DNA of 64,000 nt from Pseudovirgaria hyperparasitica (taxonomy: Eukaryota > Ascomycota > Dothideomycetes > Acrospermales > Acrospermaceae), in the NCBI RefSeq assembly GCF_010093815.1, contig NW_022985560.1, positions 617,501-681,500 on the forward strand, in the 5' to 3' direction. The first letter of the stretch is position 1; each line of letters begins with the position of its first letter. The notes below the pieces were generated by a model. It saw only the letters and a program-made list of their open reading frames with translations. It made no database searches and had not been told where the DNA came from. A program made the translations under genes and the position numbers. Shown piece by piece: positions 1 through 10,983 of this stretch.

Positions 1-1562
1 AGAGAAAATATGTGAGGTGGTGGACAGTGCGTGATGGTGGCAGGATCTTCTACCTTAATGACATCTGGTAGCGCTGCAAAGAACGATCGAAGTTTTGTCT
101 CGAGAGTTTGCGTTTCGATTTCGATAGTCTTTGAGTTGATAGTAGCAGAATATACAACGTTGTACATCTGAGTGGTGATCTTCGAGAGTCTCAAGAAATG
201 ACGGAAAGTCAAGGAGTTGTAGCTCTTAGTGGGCGGATATGTAGGATCTGCGTCTGGCAATCCGTCCGGCTTCCAAAGAGTGTCGTCGTCCGAGTCATCC
301 CATAAACAATGATGCGTAAAAGGCATATCATTCAGCGTAGGTGGACGTCCCAAGCAAATACTCATTGTTTTGTCCCACACGTATGCAGATATGAGGACCC
401 GCTTCCTCGCCTCGAGGTCATCAGGGCTTAGCTTGTCTGCGTCGCGCAGCTTCTGTGGACTGATGTGTAGGCCAATATCTTTAAGCATCCGAATAGCCAT
501 GCCTGTGTAAAGCCAGCCCTCGCTATTCCGACCCAATGCGCACTGCCGACCTCCTAGAATCAGGAGTCCCTGTATCGTGGCAATCTTCGGTTTGCTCTGC
601 TCCATCTCAACTTGAAGAAGAGCCTTCGCCTTCGCCAAGAATCGTTCACCATATTCAATAGAATTGAAACGAGCATCATTGGGGTCCATGTGCCTTCCAG
701 CATGTGCATATATCACATTTAGGAGAAATGGCGAGAAATAAGGCCCACCCAAGGCAGAATCACGGACGAAACCTAAACTGTTCGTTAGTCCATATGGTTG
801 TATATCATTATGGCCTTAGGACCCACATCGACGATAAACACAATTATGCAACGGATGCTGCCACGTCCAGTAGTGTTGTAGAAGTGCACTTGATAGTGCT
901 GGATCCACGGAAGGATCGTTCCTTAAGTTTGCTAAGGTGAGTTTCTCCAATGAATGATGAAGATTTGCATTCGTACGAAGCCATTCGATATGTGCCGGTT
1001 TGTCGAAGAGCATTTGTTCGTTGTTGGAATATTCGACTCGCTCAGAATGTTCGTCTGGCATGTAGAAGCGCGAAGTAGTTCCAAAGTATTGTACCTGTAT
1101 ACCCTGTCAACTTTATTGTCCAAAGGTGCACGAACATCTTGTGCTCCATGCAACCAGACTCACTTGACCGTGTTCATCAACACTTAATTCATCGCAAGGC
1201 TGAAGGGTGCCACAGCCACCTAGCGGCACCAACTTGGGAGCCGCATTTGACGAAGTGCTTGCATCTGCGTCAGAAACTCCGCATGCCTCTAAAACACGGG
1301 CACGCTCGGTATCGTCCGAGATATCAAGCTTTCTGATTTGATCCTCTAGGAACGCGATTCGGTCCAGGGCTTGATGTAATTGGTTGCTGTCTGCCTCTGT
1401 AGGTTTGTATACGCAATGATCCCCGCGTTTCAAGCATCGTCTGCAAACAGGCCGTTCTCCATCGCATCGGATCTTCCGCTTGTTACATGCCGCACAGGCG
1501 AAGCCATAACGACGCGGCCCTTTGGATGCATTCGTTGCAGTAACACAGACTGCTCTATGCAT
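1..1562 (-). CDS. Zn2Cys6 fungal transcription factor, 5' part (3' end off window)
   Basis: A nuclear DNA-binding regulator of the Gal4-type binuclear zinc cluster class. The cluster is complete: Cys 23, 26, 33, 40, 43 and 50 with a basic stretch NKRKIR between, followed by a short coiled-coil-like segment around residues 65-85. The next exons resemble the fungal-specific transcription factor middle domain (HYWTWQHPLHNCVY, then GGPYFSPFLLNVIYAHAGRH and a GMAIRML segment). Three exons are inferred: 1562-1164, 1094-827 and 772 to beyond base 1. The introns are 69 and 54 nt, with GTGAGT and GTGGGT donors that keep the frame. The chosen ATG lies 12 bases inside the open frame, because the frame's own upstream limit is a GTG. 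The target genes are unknown. The MaoC-like gene is transcribed divergently 631 bp away. The family call is firm and the splice sites are good but inferred. Confidence 0.9.
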
Positions 1563-2193
1563 ATCGCTTCGCACCTAGATTGCAGAGACGCTGGACAGGC
1601 TGTAGATTGGGGTAATCTCCGTCTCTGTCACAGACAAGATCGAAGTTGACCTGAACACTGGTGCTTACAGACATCATAGGTCGGTAAGATGCCGAAGCGC
1701 TAAGTCATTTTTGGCAATATTTGAAAGCGAGTCCAGTACTAGCTATTCTGGCCCGAGCATGTGAAGACTCGCTGCAGGAGATACAAGTTGAAGCTTTCCA
1801 TCTCTGCTGATATGGCTAGATGCTGCTGTACAGAGAAAGGAGATGACATCTGAGGAGCGCATGGAAACTGGAGAGACAACAACATGCAGTTGATCTTGGA
1901 TCCCGAGTATACACGCGTTAAAGGCTTTCGCCAATGAGTATGATGACGGGTTGAGAACGTGGTGTGGTATTCTAACAATATTTCGCGTAGCACCTGGACG
2001 TTGTCAAGTTTCAAAGGTGTTATTGCATTGGTAAAATGATACGCGAAATCGGATAAATTTACCTTACTTCCCGAAGTTGCGTGCATGAGCTAATGGATAT
2101 CATCTCTACGAAACGACCACGACCACGAACACGACATCACGACCATCACTATCAGTAGAGTCTTCTCTGACGAAGTGCAGCTGAGTCGACAGA
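1563..2193. other. Intergenic region between divergent genes
   Basis: About 630 bp between the starts of the Zn2Cys6 regulator and the MaoC-like gene, so it probably holds both promoters. A minus-strand open frame of 115 codons (1739-2086) resembles nothing I know and was not called. No clear TATA box or repeat was seen. Confidence 0.5.
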
Positions 2194-3303
2194 ATGCTGA
2201 TTGTATCCTTTATAGTCTTCTTCGGAACCATCTTCTATCTCACCCGCCGTCGCTCTGTCTACCTCCACGCTACCAACTCTGCAACACGAATCCTCCCATA
2301 CTCTCCGAATACCCTCAATACCTTCGATCTATTCACAATAATCCTCGATAGTCTTCTCAAATACGTCCCTGGCCAAAGACCGTCACTCCAAATCCACAAT
2401 GGTGGTTTCCTCCTTCCACGACTACACTTAGGTGGCATTCTTCGGATCCGCAAACAAGATTTGAACAATTTCAATACAGCGCGCGGCATCCGGTACAATG
2501 CTGACAGTGACATGATTGAGCTGCAAACTACGAATCCGATGTTCCTGGTCGCAGCCACAACGCCATTGTTGCTACTACTACTGAGCCATGCCGATTGCCC
2601 AATTCAGCCTCTTGGATCGGTGAACACAACGAACAAGTTCAACTTCGCAGACCTTGCATTATGTCGCGACGTAAGAGGGCTATTGGCCGCAAGTAAAGCT
2701 GGGGAGCTCACATTCACAGCGGTCATGGGTGGGGAAGACCTGCTTGGCAAGAGAAAGAGACGAGGTGTCGAGTTTGAGATTGTGATTGAAGTCTGGAAGA
2801 AAGGCGCATTAGTGCTGTCAGCGCAAAGTTCATTCTTGCAATTTTTGTCCAAGAACGTGAAGCCGCTTTACGCAGGTGGGAACGAAGCACGGGCTGAGCT
2901 TGTGAACTTGAAAGTAGACAAAGATGTGTCTGTGAAGCTGCCTGCGAGTGCACCCAGGCACTGGGCAGCATGCTCGAAAGACTACAATCCTATCCATGTG
3001 TCCAACATGCTGTCAAAGCTATTCGGCTTCTCGTCTGTTGTGGCGCATGGAAACCATGTCGTGGCATTGCTTGTCGAGAATATTGGTCGGACCGCCACAA
3101 GGCCGAGTGCCAGTATGGATCTACGCAAGTTAGGTGAGTTGCTTTGGGCGCAGGAGTCAAGTGTAAGCCTCGATGTATCATTTGTCAAACCTGTGACACC
3201 TTTGCCTATTGCACTGGAAACCAGGATAATGGGGACAGGGAATGGAGTGGCCTTCGGCTTATTCAAGAAGGACGTGTTATGTGTGACAGGAAGTATATCG
3301 TGA
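2194..3303 (+). CDS. MaoC-like hot-dog domain protein with N-terminal membrane anchor
   Basis: Single-exon gene, 369 aa. Residues 1-17 are hydrophobic and followed by three Arg, which suggests a signal anchor with the body on one face of an internal membrane. The C-terminal third carries a hydratase-type signature, KDYNPIHVSNMLSKLFGF followed by AHGNHV, as in MaoC and R-specific enoyl-CoA hydratase hot-dog folds. There the Asp and His of the D-x4-H motif act on the acyl-CoA. The N-terminal half is a divergent region that could hold a second degenerate hot dog. A role in acyl-CoA or polyketide-type hydration is plausible, but the substrate is unknown. The ATG at 2194 is the first in the frame. 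The gene converges on CutC, with 312 bp between the stops. Confidence 0.75.
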   Translation: MLIVSFIVFFGTIFYLTRRRSVYLHATNSATRILPYSPNTLNTFDLFTIILDSLLKYVPGQRPSLQIHNGGFLLPRLHLGGILRIRKQDLNNFNTARGIRYNADSDMIELQTTNPMFLVAATTPLLLLLLSHADCPIQPLGSVNTTNKFNFADLALCRDVRGLLAASKAGELTFTAVMGGEDLLGKRKRRGVEFEIVIEVWKKGALVLSAQSSFLQFLSKNVKPLYAGGNEARAELVNLKVDKDVSVKLPASAPRHWAACSKDYNPIHVSNMLSKLFGFSSVVAHGNHVVALLVENIGRTATRPSASMDLRKLGELLWAQESSVSLDVSFVKPVTPLPIALETRIMGTGNGVAFGLFKKDVLCVTGSIS

Positions 3304-3615
3304 TATTCAAACAATATTGAGAATGTATCCACGTAAATGAACCAGATGGAGAAAAGAAGTGTCACATGTCGACTTTGAAACTGGCGATAGACCACAATCA
3401 AGAAACAGACAACAGAGGGAAGTTTTAGATCCCGGCATGTTTCAGTGGTACTGATATCAAAACAGGGTCAACGTCGAACTGTTGCCTTTGCTACCTGCTG
3501 TTAATCCGAGGCAAGAACACGGCTGTCATACAGAAACTTAAACCTGAATTGTCGCTATGATACGGACTGTCTAGGTTATCATCTATGATCTTGAACGGGT
3601 CTTCGAAAAACAGAA
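3304..3615. other. 3' intergenic region of convergent genes
   Basis: About 310 bp between the stop codons of the MaoC-like gene and cutC. It should hold both 3' UTRs. No gene was seen. Confidence 0.5.
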
Positions 3616-4425
3616 TCAAGTAGTTGGATACCCCTGATGACCCTGGTGCAGGTTTGGCTTTTCCCTTGCCTCAAGAGTTAATAGTTCCCTTAGCTTCCGT
3701 ACAATATGCTTGTCCGTTCTTTTTCGACTCACTGCAAACCTTGACTTACTTTTCTCCTCCTTTGTCGGCGTGAGTGTCACTGTTGCACTCGCGTGGAACT
3801 CTCTCGCATCAGTCCGATCAAACAGATCACGTATATTGTCGGTCGTGATCCCACTTCCAGGCATGACAACAATCCTTCCTCCAGCCCGCGTCACCAGTCT
3901 CCGTAATCGTAATTCGCCGTCCAAGATGTTGTCTTTGCCGCCTGATGTCAGGATACGCGCACATCCAGTCGATATGACGTCTTCTAGTCCCTCGTCCTGG
4001 TCAACCACGTCGTCAAATGCCCGGTGGAATGTCACACTCATGCCCTTGGCTAGCTCTACGAACGCACGCGTCTGCTCTACATCGACACGTCCATCTGCCG
4101 TTAAGACACCAATAGCGATCCCATGGGCACCGAGCTTCTGACAGACCTCTATGTCGGCGCGCATGATGCTCAAGTAGTCGTTGTCGTATACAAAGTTTCC
4201 AGGCCGTGGTCGAATCAGGACATGCACTGGAATGCCGAGAACAGACAGAACATGCTTGATCAGTCCTTGTGACGGTGTGATACCGCCTTGCTCAAGGTTC
4301 GAGCATAGTTCGATTCGATCGGCACCACCGGCTTCAGCGGCGAGAGCCGATTGCAGGGAGTTTGCGCAAATCTCGAGAGTGGTCTGGGGAGGCGTGAAAG
4401 AGCGGGCGTGCGCGCCTACGTTCAT
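3616..4425 (-). CDS. cutC: CutC family copper homeostasis protein
   Basis: Uninterrupted frame of 269 aa with a TIM-barrel protein of the CutC family over nearly the whole length. Diagnostic blocks are LEICANSLQSALAAEAGGADRIELCSNL, broken here as LEICANS / AGGADRIELC / EQGGITPSQG near the N-terminus, then IRPRPGNFVY, TFHRAFD, ILTSGG and MPGSGI. CutC proteins were first linked to copper tolerance in E. coli. The biochemical activity is still unsettled, so copper is a family-based statement only. The start used is the ATG at 4425; the frame continues five codons further to a GTG. The last 50 residues are basic and outside the core family fold. The gene diverges from the G-alpha-like gene. Confidence 0.92.
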   Translation of the reverse strand: MNVGAHARSFTPPQTTLEICANSLQSALAAEAGGADRIELCSNLEQGGITPSQGLIKHVLSVLGIPVHVLIRPRPGNFVYDNDYLSIMRADIEVCQKLGAHGIAIGVLTADGRVDVEQTRAFVELAKGMSVTFHRAFDDVVDQDEGLEDVISTGCARILTSGGKDNILDGELRLRRLVTRAGGRIVVMPGSGITTDNIRDLFDRTDAREFHASATVTLTPTKEEKSKSRFAVSRKRTDKHIVRKLRELLTLEAREKPNLHQGHQGYPTT

Positions 4426-4987
4426 TGCTGTGGAGAGCACGAGGAGGCGATAGAATTTCGCGTCCCAGGTTCGTCACGACAGAGTTTGATAGATAAGTGA
4501 CGGATAGGTCAAATCAAGGTGTCGTTATTCATGGACGTTGCTACGGAGCTCATGACGTCCTATTGAAGACGAGAGGATCGTGATGATTACCTCGGCCTTT
4601 GTTGAGAAGCTAGCAGGCTGCAGCAGGCTAGTAGAAGCCCGACGCTCTACACTGAGAGCGCCATAAAAAACTTTAAAGATTTGGCGATGATGGTCCAGAT
4701 TAATGTTTGAACATCGCCGCCCCCTTGATATGAACTTAAGGGAGCTGCACATGGGGCGCGAAATGCGGGGTCCGTTCGGTACCAGACACTACTTCTACGA
4801 TGTCAACAAGGCTTCAAAAACTGCGGCGTCGTCTTCCCGGGCCACAGAGCTTCTCGAGCTGTAGAGGCTTTCAAGCCCTCCCAGCTTTGACGAGCCTTTA
4901 TGCGGTGGCATCGATTCGAATAAATTCTGAGATACTGTCGTCGTGAGACTTGGTATATGTGTGTTACAGCACGCAAATAACGGAGAC
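4426..4987. other. Divergent promoter region
   Basis: About 560 bp between the start codons of cutC and the G-alpha-like gene. No convincing gene was seen; short open frames on the minus strand have no recognisable features. Confidence 0.45.
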
Positions 4988-6828
4988 ATGGACCCAATTA
5001 CGATCATTGGTACGGCTGGAGCTCTTTGCAACATCATCGATGTGCTCTATAAGACTATCCAGAGCGCAATCCAGCTCCGAAACCAATATTCGGATGCCGA
5101 CATGACCATGCTCAGCCTCATTGCCCAGCTCACAGCACTCAAGGCTGCGCTATCGAAAATCCAAGATATCATCGATGGTGACTCAGGAGATCTATACCAT
5201 CAATTCATAATGGATCTCGACACCTCGATCACTTGCGTGAGATTACTCATCGGCAAGATCGAAGGACAATTCTCTGAACTCAAGACGAATGAGAAGGGCA
5301 TGGATTTTACGAGTAAAGTCAAGTTTGTGTTTGGCAGCAGAGGAGTTGAGGAGACGCAAAGGATGATTGACCACCAAACGAGCGCTCTTATCTTACTATT
5401 AAATGCAATTACTTAGTGGGTGCCTTATAACTGTTACTGCTAGTCAATGTGCTGACTCAGAATAGCAAGACTGTCAGTGAGCAACAAGGTATCTTGGAAA
5501 AATCAGAAACCCGTAAGGTCATGCAAAGGATGCAGTGGGACTCGGAAAGCCTGGTAGTTCACCGAGATACTGACTCGTTCTTTTCACGCTACACGGACAA
5601 ACTTTCAAAGTTGTCCCTGGTCTTTCATTTTGATCGGGAATTCTTGATAACAAGAGTTTATGAGAAAGCTCTAAGGTCATCTCTGAAACACGACCTGCGC
5701 ATAAAACAACGTAGAATGATCTCTGAATCTAGTAAAGAAGATAAAGCCCGGTCCGTGGCCATTGACCGGCGCCTGAAGCAAGATAGTCGTGGTCTGTGCC
5801 AGAACGTCAAAGTCCTACTATTTGGACTTGAAGATAGCGGAAAAGATGCAATGGTCAAACATATGAAGCTCAAGTCTGCAAATGGGTACACTCGCTCAGA
5901 ACTGATAGAGTGGCGACAGATGATCAAGGCAAAGCTACTCCGGAATGTATTTGTACTTCTCGATGCCATGGAGCAATGTGGCATTGAACCCGGAAATGAG
6001 TCTAACATCAGCCACTGTGAATTTCTCATGAGATGTCGCTTAGACAACCCCATGAATGGTCGACTAGACTTCCATATAGGCGTTGCTATCCAAGCCCTAT
6101 GGAACGATCCGTGCATGGCTAAAGTTCTTAAGCATTCCGCTGGCACCGATTATACCTTGGACGGCGAAGCCCGATAGTAAGATCCAGCATTTCCAGACTT
6201 ACAGTGAGAACAACCGCTGACGAAGTGTAGTTTATTCGAGCAGACGTCACGCATCGTCCAGCCACATTACGAGCCCACTGTGGAAGACATCCTTAGAACA
6301 AATGACGAATCAAGAGGAATCCGTGAGACAGATTTTGTATTTGAAACTTTCCAAATGACGATTTTCGATATAAACACGAGACAACTAGGCGAGCAGCAGA
6401 AGTGGATACACGCATTCGAGACCGTGACTTCCATCATGTTTGTGGTAGATCTTGCGGATTACGAATCGATACATTCTGACCATGATTCGGGAGGTATGAC
6501 GGAATCTCTTACACTCTTTGACTCTATGGTGAACTCTCGCTGGTTCTCACGGTCGTCTGTGATCCTCTTCCTCACAAATATGCATGCTTTCAGGAATAAA
6601 CTTTTGAGGACTCCTTTCTCAAGCTACTTTCCCGACTATACTGGGCCCGATGATGCAGCTGCGATCTTGCAGTACATTATCAAAAGATTCAATGCATGCA
6701 ACAGATGCCATCTCGACTTCTTTCCACATGTCTTGGAACTATCAGATCCTGTCAGTCTCAAGCTTCTCCTCAAGGCTGTTCAAGAGACAACGGTAAACAA
6801 CGCCCTTAGGACTCTAGGCAAGATCTAG
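4988..6828 (+). CDS. G-protein alpha-like protein with fungal STAND-type N-terminal region, GTPase motifs degenerate
   Basis: Predicted 578 aa from three exons: 4988-5415, 5466-6176 and 6231-6828, with introns of 50 and 54 nt that both split a TA-C/T Tyr codon. Residues 1-140 (MDPITIIGTAGALCNIIDVL onward) resemble the helical N-terminal region found on fungal NLR/STAND proteins. From about residue 255 the protein follows heterotrimeric G-alpha: LWNDP, EDILRTNDESRGI, QKWIHAFETVTSIMFVVDLADY, ESLTLFDSMVNSRWF, PDYTG and a C-terminal tail NNALRTLGKI. The nucleotide motifs are altered. The P-loop reads GLEDSGKD with Asp270 in place of Ser/Thr. The switch II motif DVGGQ is DINTRQ at 426-431. The NKxD base-recognition motif is TNMH at 495-498. 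GTP binding and hydrolysis are therefore doubtful. It may act as a decoy or scaffold in membrane signalling; that is inference. Confidence 0.85.
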
Positions 6829-7638
6829 CAGTCTTGAAAACAGGTTCCTCGCCCAACGCGAAAGCCCACGGGTACAACGGATCAGCATCCTCTGGACCAG
6901 CACGGTGCTACAACAGTCAACCACCGTAATGGAGCTTTGAATGGAGTGAATATGCGCTGATTCCAGTCGCTGTCTGAACAAGCACGTCCTAACCATAATC
7001 CATCGCTCCTTCGAATTGCTTTCTACACAATTTTCGCCCCCGAGGAGGTCACAAGCGCTGATGCTGAACGCCCTTGAAACCACAAGACATCAAGTGCGGT
7101 GAGTATTAGTGGTGAATAAGCGCAGCAAAAGTCAATGTTGGATTCATGCACAGTAAGCACAACAACATGGCTTTCAAGGCAGAAGCGCTGCTTTCGTACT
7201 AGGCTCTCAGCCTAAGATCAAAATTCCAAGGATATATATTGGATCTGACGCAGGAACCAGCACTTAACCGAGCTGGGCGAACGCCACCTGCAACAGTCCT
7301 GAACGATACCTATAGCACAGAGAGCCTACTAATAACAGCTTTGGACGTCGTCTATACACTTTAGGCTGCGAAACGCACTGACCACCGCGAATGTTCCACT
7401 GTTTCTAGGTTGCTTTACAGACTTATCTCAAATCAGCCTTCGACAACACGTTGTGCGTGGAATCAAGTGGACGAAATGAGCAGGCCATGCGAGCTTGACT
7501 GTGTAGTAGCCTAGTGATGCCAAGGTATAAAAGCACGCTCATCTGCTGGATGTCCAGTCGAACATCATCAAAGCATATCCTCGACTATCGACGACTTCTT
7601 ATTTACTATACTACCGTCTCTTCGATAATCCAAAGACC
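6829..7638. promoter_or_regulatory. Intergenic region with LysM gene promoter
   Basis: About 810 bp without a recognisable gene. A TATAAAA box at 7526-7532 lies about 107 bp ahead of the LysM gene start, a usual fungal spacing. The rest shows no repeat or domain-bearing frame. Confidence 0.55.
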
Positions 7639-8247
7639 ATGATGCTCATCCGCTCAGTCTCCGCCTTGATGACTCTCGGCTCGATTGCAGCAGCGAACCC
7701 CTTCCCTGCGTCATACTCTCTCACTACACGTCAAGATAATGAGGGCTGCAATGACAACTCGACTCGCTACACGTCCACGTCAGCGGGCTCTGTTTGCCTC
7801 TACCGCCCTTCCGACTGCACAGCGACCACGCTCGTCGAGTCCGGCGATACTTGTAACAGCATCGCAGATCGTTTCAACAATTTCACCCTTTCCGTCTTCC
7901 GTTACTGGAACCCTGATATCGGACAGACATGTTTTGGACTTCGCGCCTACACTCCCGTGTGTATCGGAACACCATGGTACACGTTCACGCCTCCGGTACA
8001 GTCTCCCGATGGAACCATCGTTGGAACGACAGACTTGAACCCGACCCAGCTCCCCGTTCCAGTTATGCCAAGCATTGTGGAAGAATGCAACAGGTACTTC
8101 CTGGCTGGAAGCGGACAGAGAGTCGATGCGATTGCGCCTGCTGCAGGCGTTTCCGTGGAAGATATTTTGAGCTGGAACCCGACTTTGGACAAGGAGAATC
8201 CGGTGACATGGGCTGGGTACTGGCTTTGCGTTGGTGTCAGCGCATAG
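7639..8247 (+). CDS. Secreted two-LysM protein (candidate chitin-binding effector)
   Basis: Single exon, 202 aa. A signal peptide covers roughly residues 1-19 (hydrophobic core ALMTLGSIAAA). Two LysM-like modules follow: one around residues 62-110 (LVESGDTCNSIADRFN ... YWNPDIGQTC ... YTPVCIG), and one around 145-200 (ECNRYFLAGSGQRVDAIA ... DILSWNPTLD ... YWLCVGV). A Pro/Thr-rich linker joins them. Cysteines are frequent, as in fungal LysM effectors, which bind chitin fragments in the apoplast or the fungal wall. There is no transmembrane segment, GPI signal or chitinase domain, so it is a LysM-only protein. A role in hiding chitin from a host is known for relatives but is only inferred here, since the lifestyle of the organism is unknown. 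Confidence 0.88.
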   Translation: MMLIRSVSALMTLGSIAAANPFPASYSLTTRQDNEGCNDNSTRYTSTSAGSVCLYRPSDCTATTLVESGDTCNSIADRFNNFTLSVFRYWNPDIGQTCFGLRAYTPVCIGTPWYTFTPPVQSPDGTIVGTTDLNPTQLPVPVMPSIVEECNRYFLAGSGQRVDAIAPAAGVSVEDILSWNPTLDKENPVTWAGYWLCVGVSA

Positions 8248-8908
8248 TTGGTCTGCCGATATGATCATGAAGAGTCGCGCCGAAATTCGCGTCCCAGACA
8301 TACAGTAGAAGAGTTGGAATGTTCCTCACCTAACACCCTCATTTCGTCTTGCTTGCTCCTTTTTGTAGATCTCACTATAGCATGAATTAAAGCAAAGTTG
8401 TTGCCCGGGCCATGATTCTGAACCGATATCCAACTCTGACTGATCACAAACGTGTGATTGATATTTGTACTTTCCCGTCCCATCCACATCGCCCATACTG
8501 CTCCCTGCAATATACGAACGGGTTCTACGAGTTACCTAAGCTAATTTGGTAGAGATGACTGCGGGGGCAACTTTGCTGCAGTTGCAGGTACGGCTTACGT
8601 AGGGGAAGGAGGTAGTGCCTTTCCTGCCTCCAACACCGAAGCAGGTTTCAGCTACCCACACACGCTAGAAAAAACCTACACGATACTTGCACTCACGATT
8701 TCAGTTCAGAAATCTGTCAGTTCCAAATTCTCCTGCTTCCCTCAAGATCGGCACACAGCTCCCATTTCCGCTCTACATCCGACTCTTTGAGAGTGGAAGA
8801 TCTCAATAGTAAGGGATCAAGTCGACTGTCTGAGATCGTACCGATAAAGTTAACATTTCCCAGAACTCGTAGCGATTGACGTTATCACAACGTCCCTATT
8901 TAGCAGTC
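8248..8908. other. Intergenic region
   Basis: About 660 bp between the LysM gene and the epimerase-like gene. I see no gene, TATA box or repeat in it. Confidence 0.45.
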
Positions 8909-10064
8909 ATGTCGGCTAAGATCTTTCTGTACGCTTTGCCCAAAATCCACTAACAGATAGAAAAAGCTTTAGTCAAATTGTAACACGGGACATCTATGAT
9001 GACCCTGTGAACCACGTGCCTTCAGCTAAAGTTTCCCTAGAACTGGCGGCACCGGATACATCGGCGGCGACGTCCTCTACACGATTGTCCACACCCATCC
9101 TGAATACGACATCTCAGCCCTCGTCCGCGATAGCACCAAAGGTGCCCTCTTCGCAAAGCAGTACCCCCAGCTCCGCCTCGTCTACGGCACTCTTGACGAC
9201 ACTCAGCTCCTTGCCAAAGAAGCTGCCGCTGCAGATATCGTAGTCCACTGCGCCCACGCCGACCACGTAGCCTCTGCCGAAGCCCTCATCAAGGGTCTCA
9301 CGGGAAAGCCATCCGGTAAAGGCTTCCTGATCCATACGGGCGGCTCGGGCATTCTCTGCGCCGATGATCTGGAAACTGGAAGGTACGGGGAGCCATCGGA
9401 TCAGGTGTATGATGATTGGGATGGCCTCAGCGTTGTGACGAGTCTACCTGACTCAGCTCCACATCGGATTGTAGACAAAGTTGTACTTGCCGGCGCATCG
9501 GATGCGTTGAAGACGGCGATTGTTTGTCCACCTACTATCTATGGTCTTGGGCGTGGACCAGGCAATCATCGCTCTATCCAGGCGTACAGTATGACTCGCA
9601 CGACGCTCAAGCGAGGAAAAGGTGTACGAGTAGGGAAAGGCTTAAATAATTGGACAATGGTCCACGTGCATGACTTGTCTGGCTTGTTCCTCACCCTTGT
9701 CGAGGCAGCAGCACGGGGCGGTGGCAAGGCCGCCTGGGGCGCGGAAGGGTACTATTTCGCCGAGAATGGAGAGTTCCTGTGGGGTGAGGTCAGCGAGGCG
9801 ATTGCGAAGGAGACTGCGAAAAGAGGCTTCACAAAGACAGATGAAGTCGAAAGTATTGGTTCTGAGGAGGCTGATAAAGAGTGCGTCTCCGGTGCTTTCT
9901 TGTGGGGGACAAACTCAAGATGTAAGGCGATTCGGGCGCGAAAAGTACTTGGATGGGAACCTAAGGGCAAGAGCTTGTGGAGCGAGATTCCGGATATCGT
10001 TGATGGTGAGGCGAAGGCTGTAGGCATGGTGAAGGGACATGCTGCCCTTGCTGCTGGACAGTGA
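8909..10064 (+). CDS. NAD-dependent epimerase/dehydratase-like protein (extended SDR)
   Basis: Predicted 347 aa from two exons, 8909-8928 and 9041-10064. The first exon is only 20 nt. Joining it across the 112-nt intron yields MSAKIFLTGGTGYIGG, which restores the complete Rossmann TGGTGYIG dinucleotide-binding motif. Downstream are ALVRDSTKG after the second strand, FLIHTGGSG, and VCPPTIYGLGRGP in place of the usual substrate-loop region. A later VHVHDL segment is typical of atypical SDRs related to nucleoside-diphosphate-sugar epimerases. The Tyr-x3-Lys catalytic pair is not obvious, so catalysis may differ or be absent. The product is probably cytosolic. The substrate is unknown and the neighbours give no pathway hint. 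Confidence 0.85.
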
Positions 10065-10294
10065 GTGAGATCCATCACCACGTATGTTGGTCTTAAGTTA
10101 GGGGTACTGTAGACAAGCCATCCATGAAGGCTGGAAAGCTATGTAAAGATTCAGATTCCATAGTCCAAATGTTATAGTGCATATGTTACAAAGCCACTTT
10201 TAGTAGCTTGACTTGATTCTTGGGGTTCAATCTATCCCAACATACTTGGTAAATTGAGCCGCTGAAACCTCCATGACTCCCTCACTTGACTCGC

Positions 10295-10771
10295 CTACTT
10301 CTTCTTCTTCTTACGTTTATTCACTGTAAGTCGGTTAGCACTCGCCCTTGACATCCTCTCTCGTCGTATTATCTCCTCAAGGGAAACTCACTATTCTGTC
10401 CTTTCAACTTCTTCGGCGCACCCTTGCCCTTCGACCTTCGATCTTCAAGCTTCGCAACCCTCTTCTCCTCGTATTCATCTGGAAATTCGTATCCTGGATA
10501 TGCTTTTCGCATCATCTTGATGGACGCATGTTTCAATGGGTAGTAGGATTCGACGGACGGCCCGCGAAGACGTTGTCGTAGCACAAATGTGCCTTGACGA
10601 ACCTGTGTGGGATTGAATACGGCGGAAAAGATTCGTGTGCGGACCTGGTGCTATTAGTTGCATTCTGGGATGGAAGGTATGGTCGTGGTGTCGAGCTGTG
10701 ATTGAGAAACAAAGGAAAATCTGGAAACATACTTTCAACAAGTCCATTAACCTCTGCTTCGGAACGGACAT
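10295..10771 (-). CDS. RSM27: Mitochondrial small ribosomal subunit protein mS33 (Rsm27)
   Basis: Predicted 106 aa from three exons: 10771-10733, 10644-10392 and 10323-10295, introns 88 and 68 nt. The spliced protein starts MSVPKQRLMDLLK, runs through RIFSAVFNPTQVRQGTFVLR, RLRGPSVESYY and YEEKRVAKLEDRRSKGKGAPKK, and ends in a run of Lys. This matches yeast Rsm27 in length (about 110 aa), in the GPSV-SYY block and in the GKGAPKK tail. It is a structural protein of the mitochondrial 37S subunit. The third exon is just 29 nt, and its first two bases complete a Met codon. The gene is head to head with the RNase III gene. Confidence 0.88.
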
Positions 10772-10983
10772 GGTCGATACAGTCGCGCGTCGCCCAGCGC
10801 GCTTGTCGTGGTGTGTCGTCGATCGATACGGAGGTGAGCTGCGGCATTCTGGGCGGAGGTTCAAAATCACCCGGCAGCTCCTCGGCGCAACTGGCGGCCT
10901 GTGCAAAAATAAAAAATATTGTCTAATGCCTTTTCGAAAATTGCTATGGGATGTTCCTGCTCCGCACACACATATCCTTAGCC
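10772..10983. promoter_or_regulatory. Short bidirectional promoter region, RSM27/RNT1
   Basis: Only 212 bp separate the start codon of RSM27 (minus) from the preferred start of the RNase III gene (plus). The two genes probably share this promoter and their 5' leaders may overlap. No TATA box is evident. Confidence 0.55.

Noticed and set aside
1739-2086. 115-codon minus-strand frame ahead of the Zn2Cys6 gene
   Set aside because: No domain, no splice-linked partner, and it sits in a divergent promoter.
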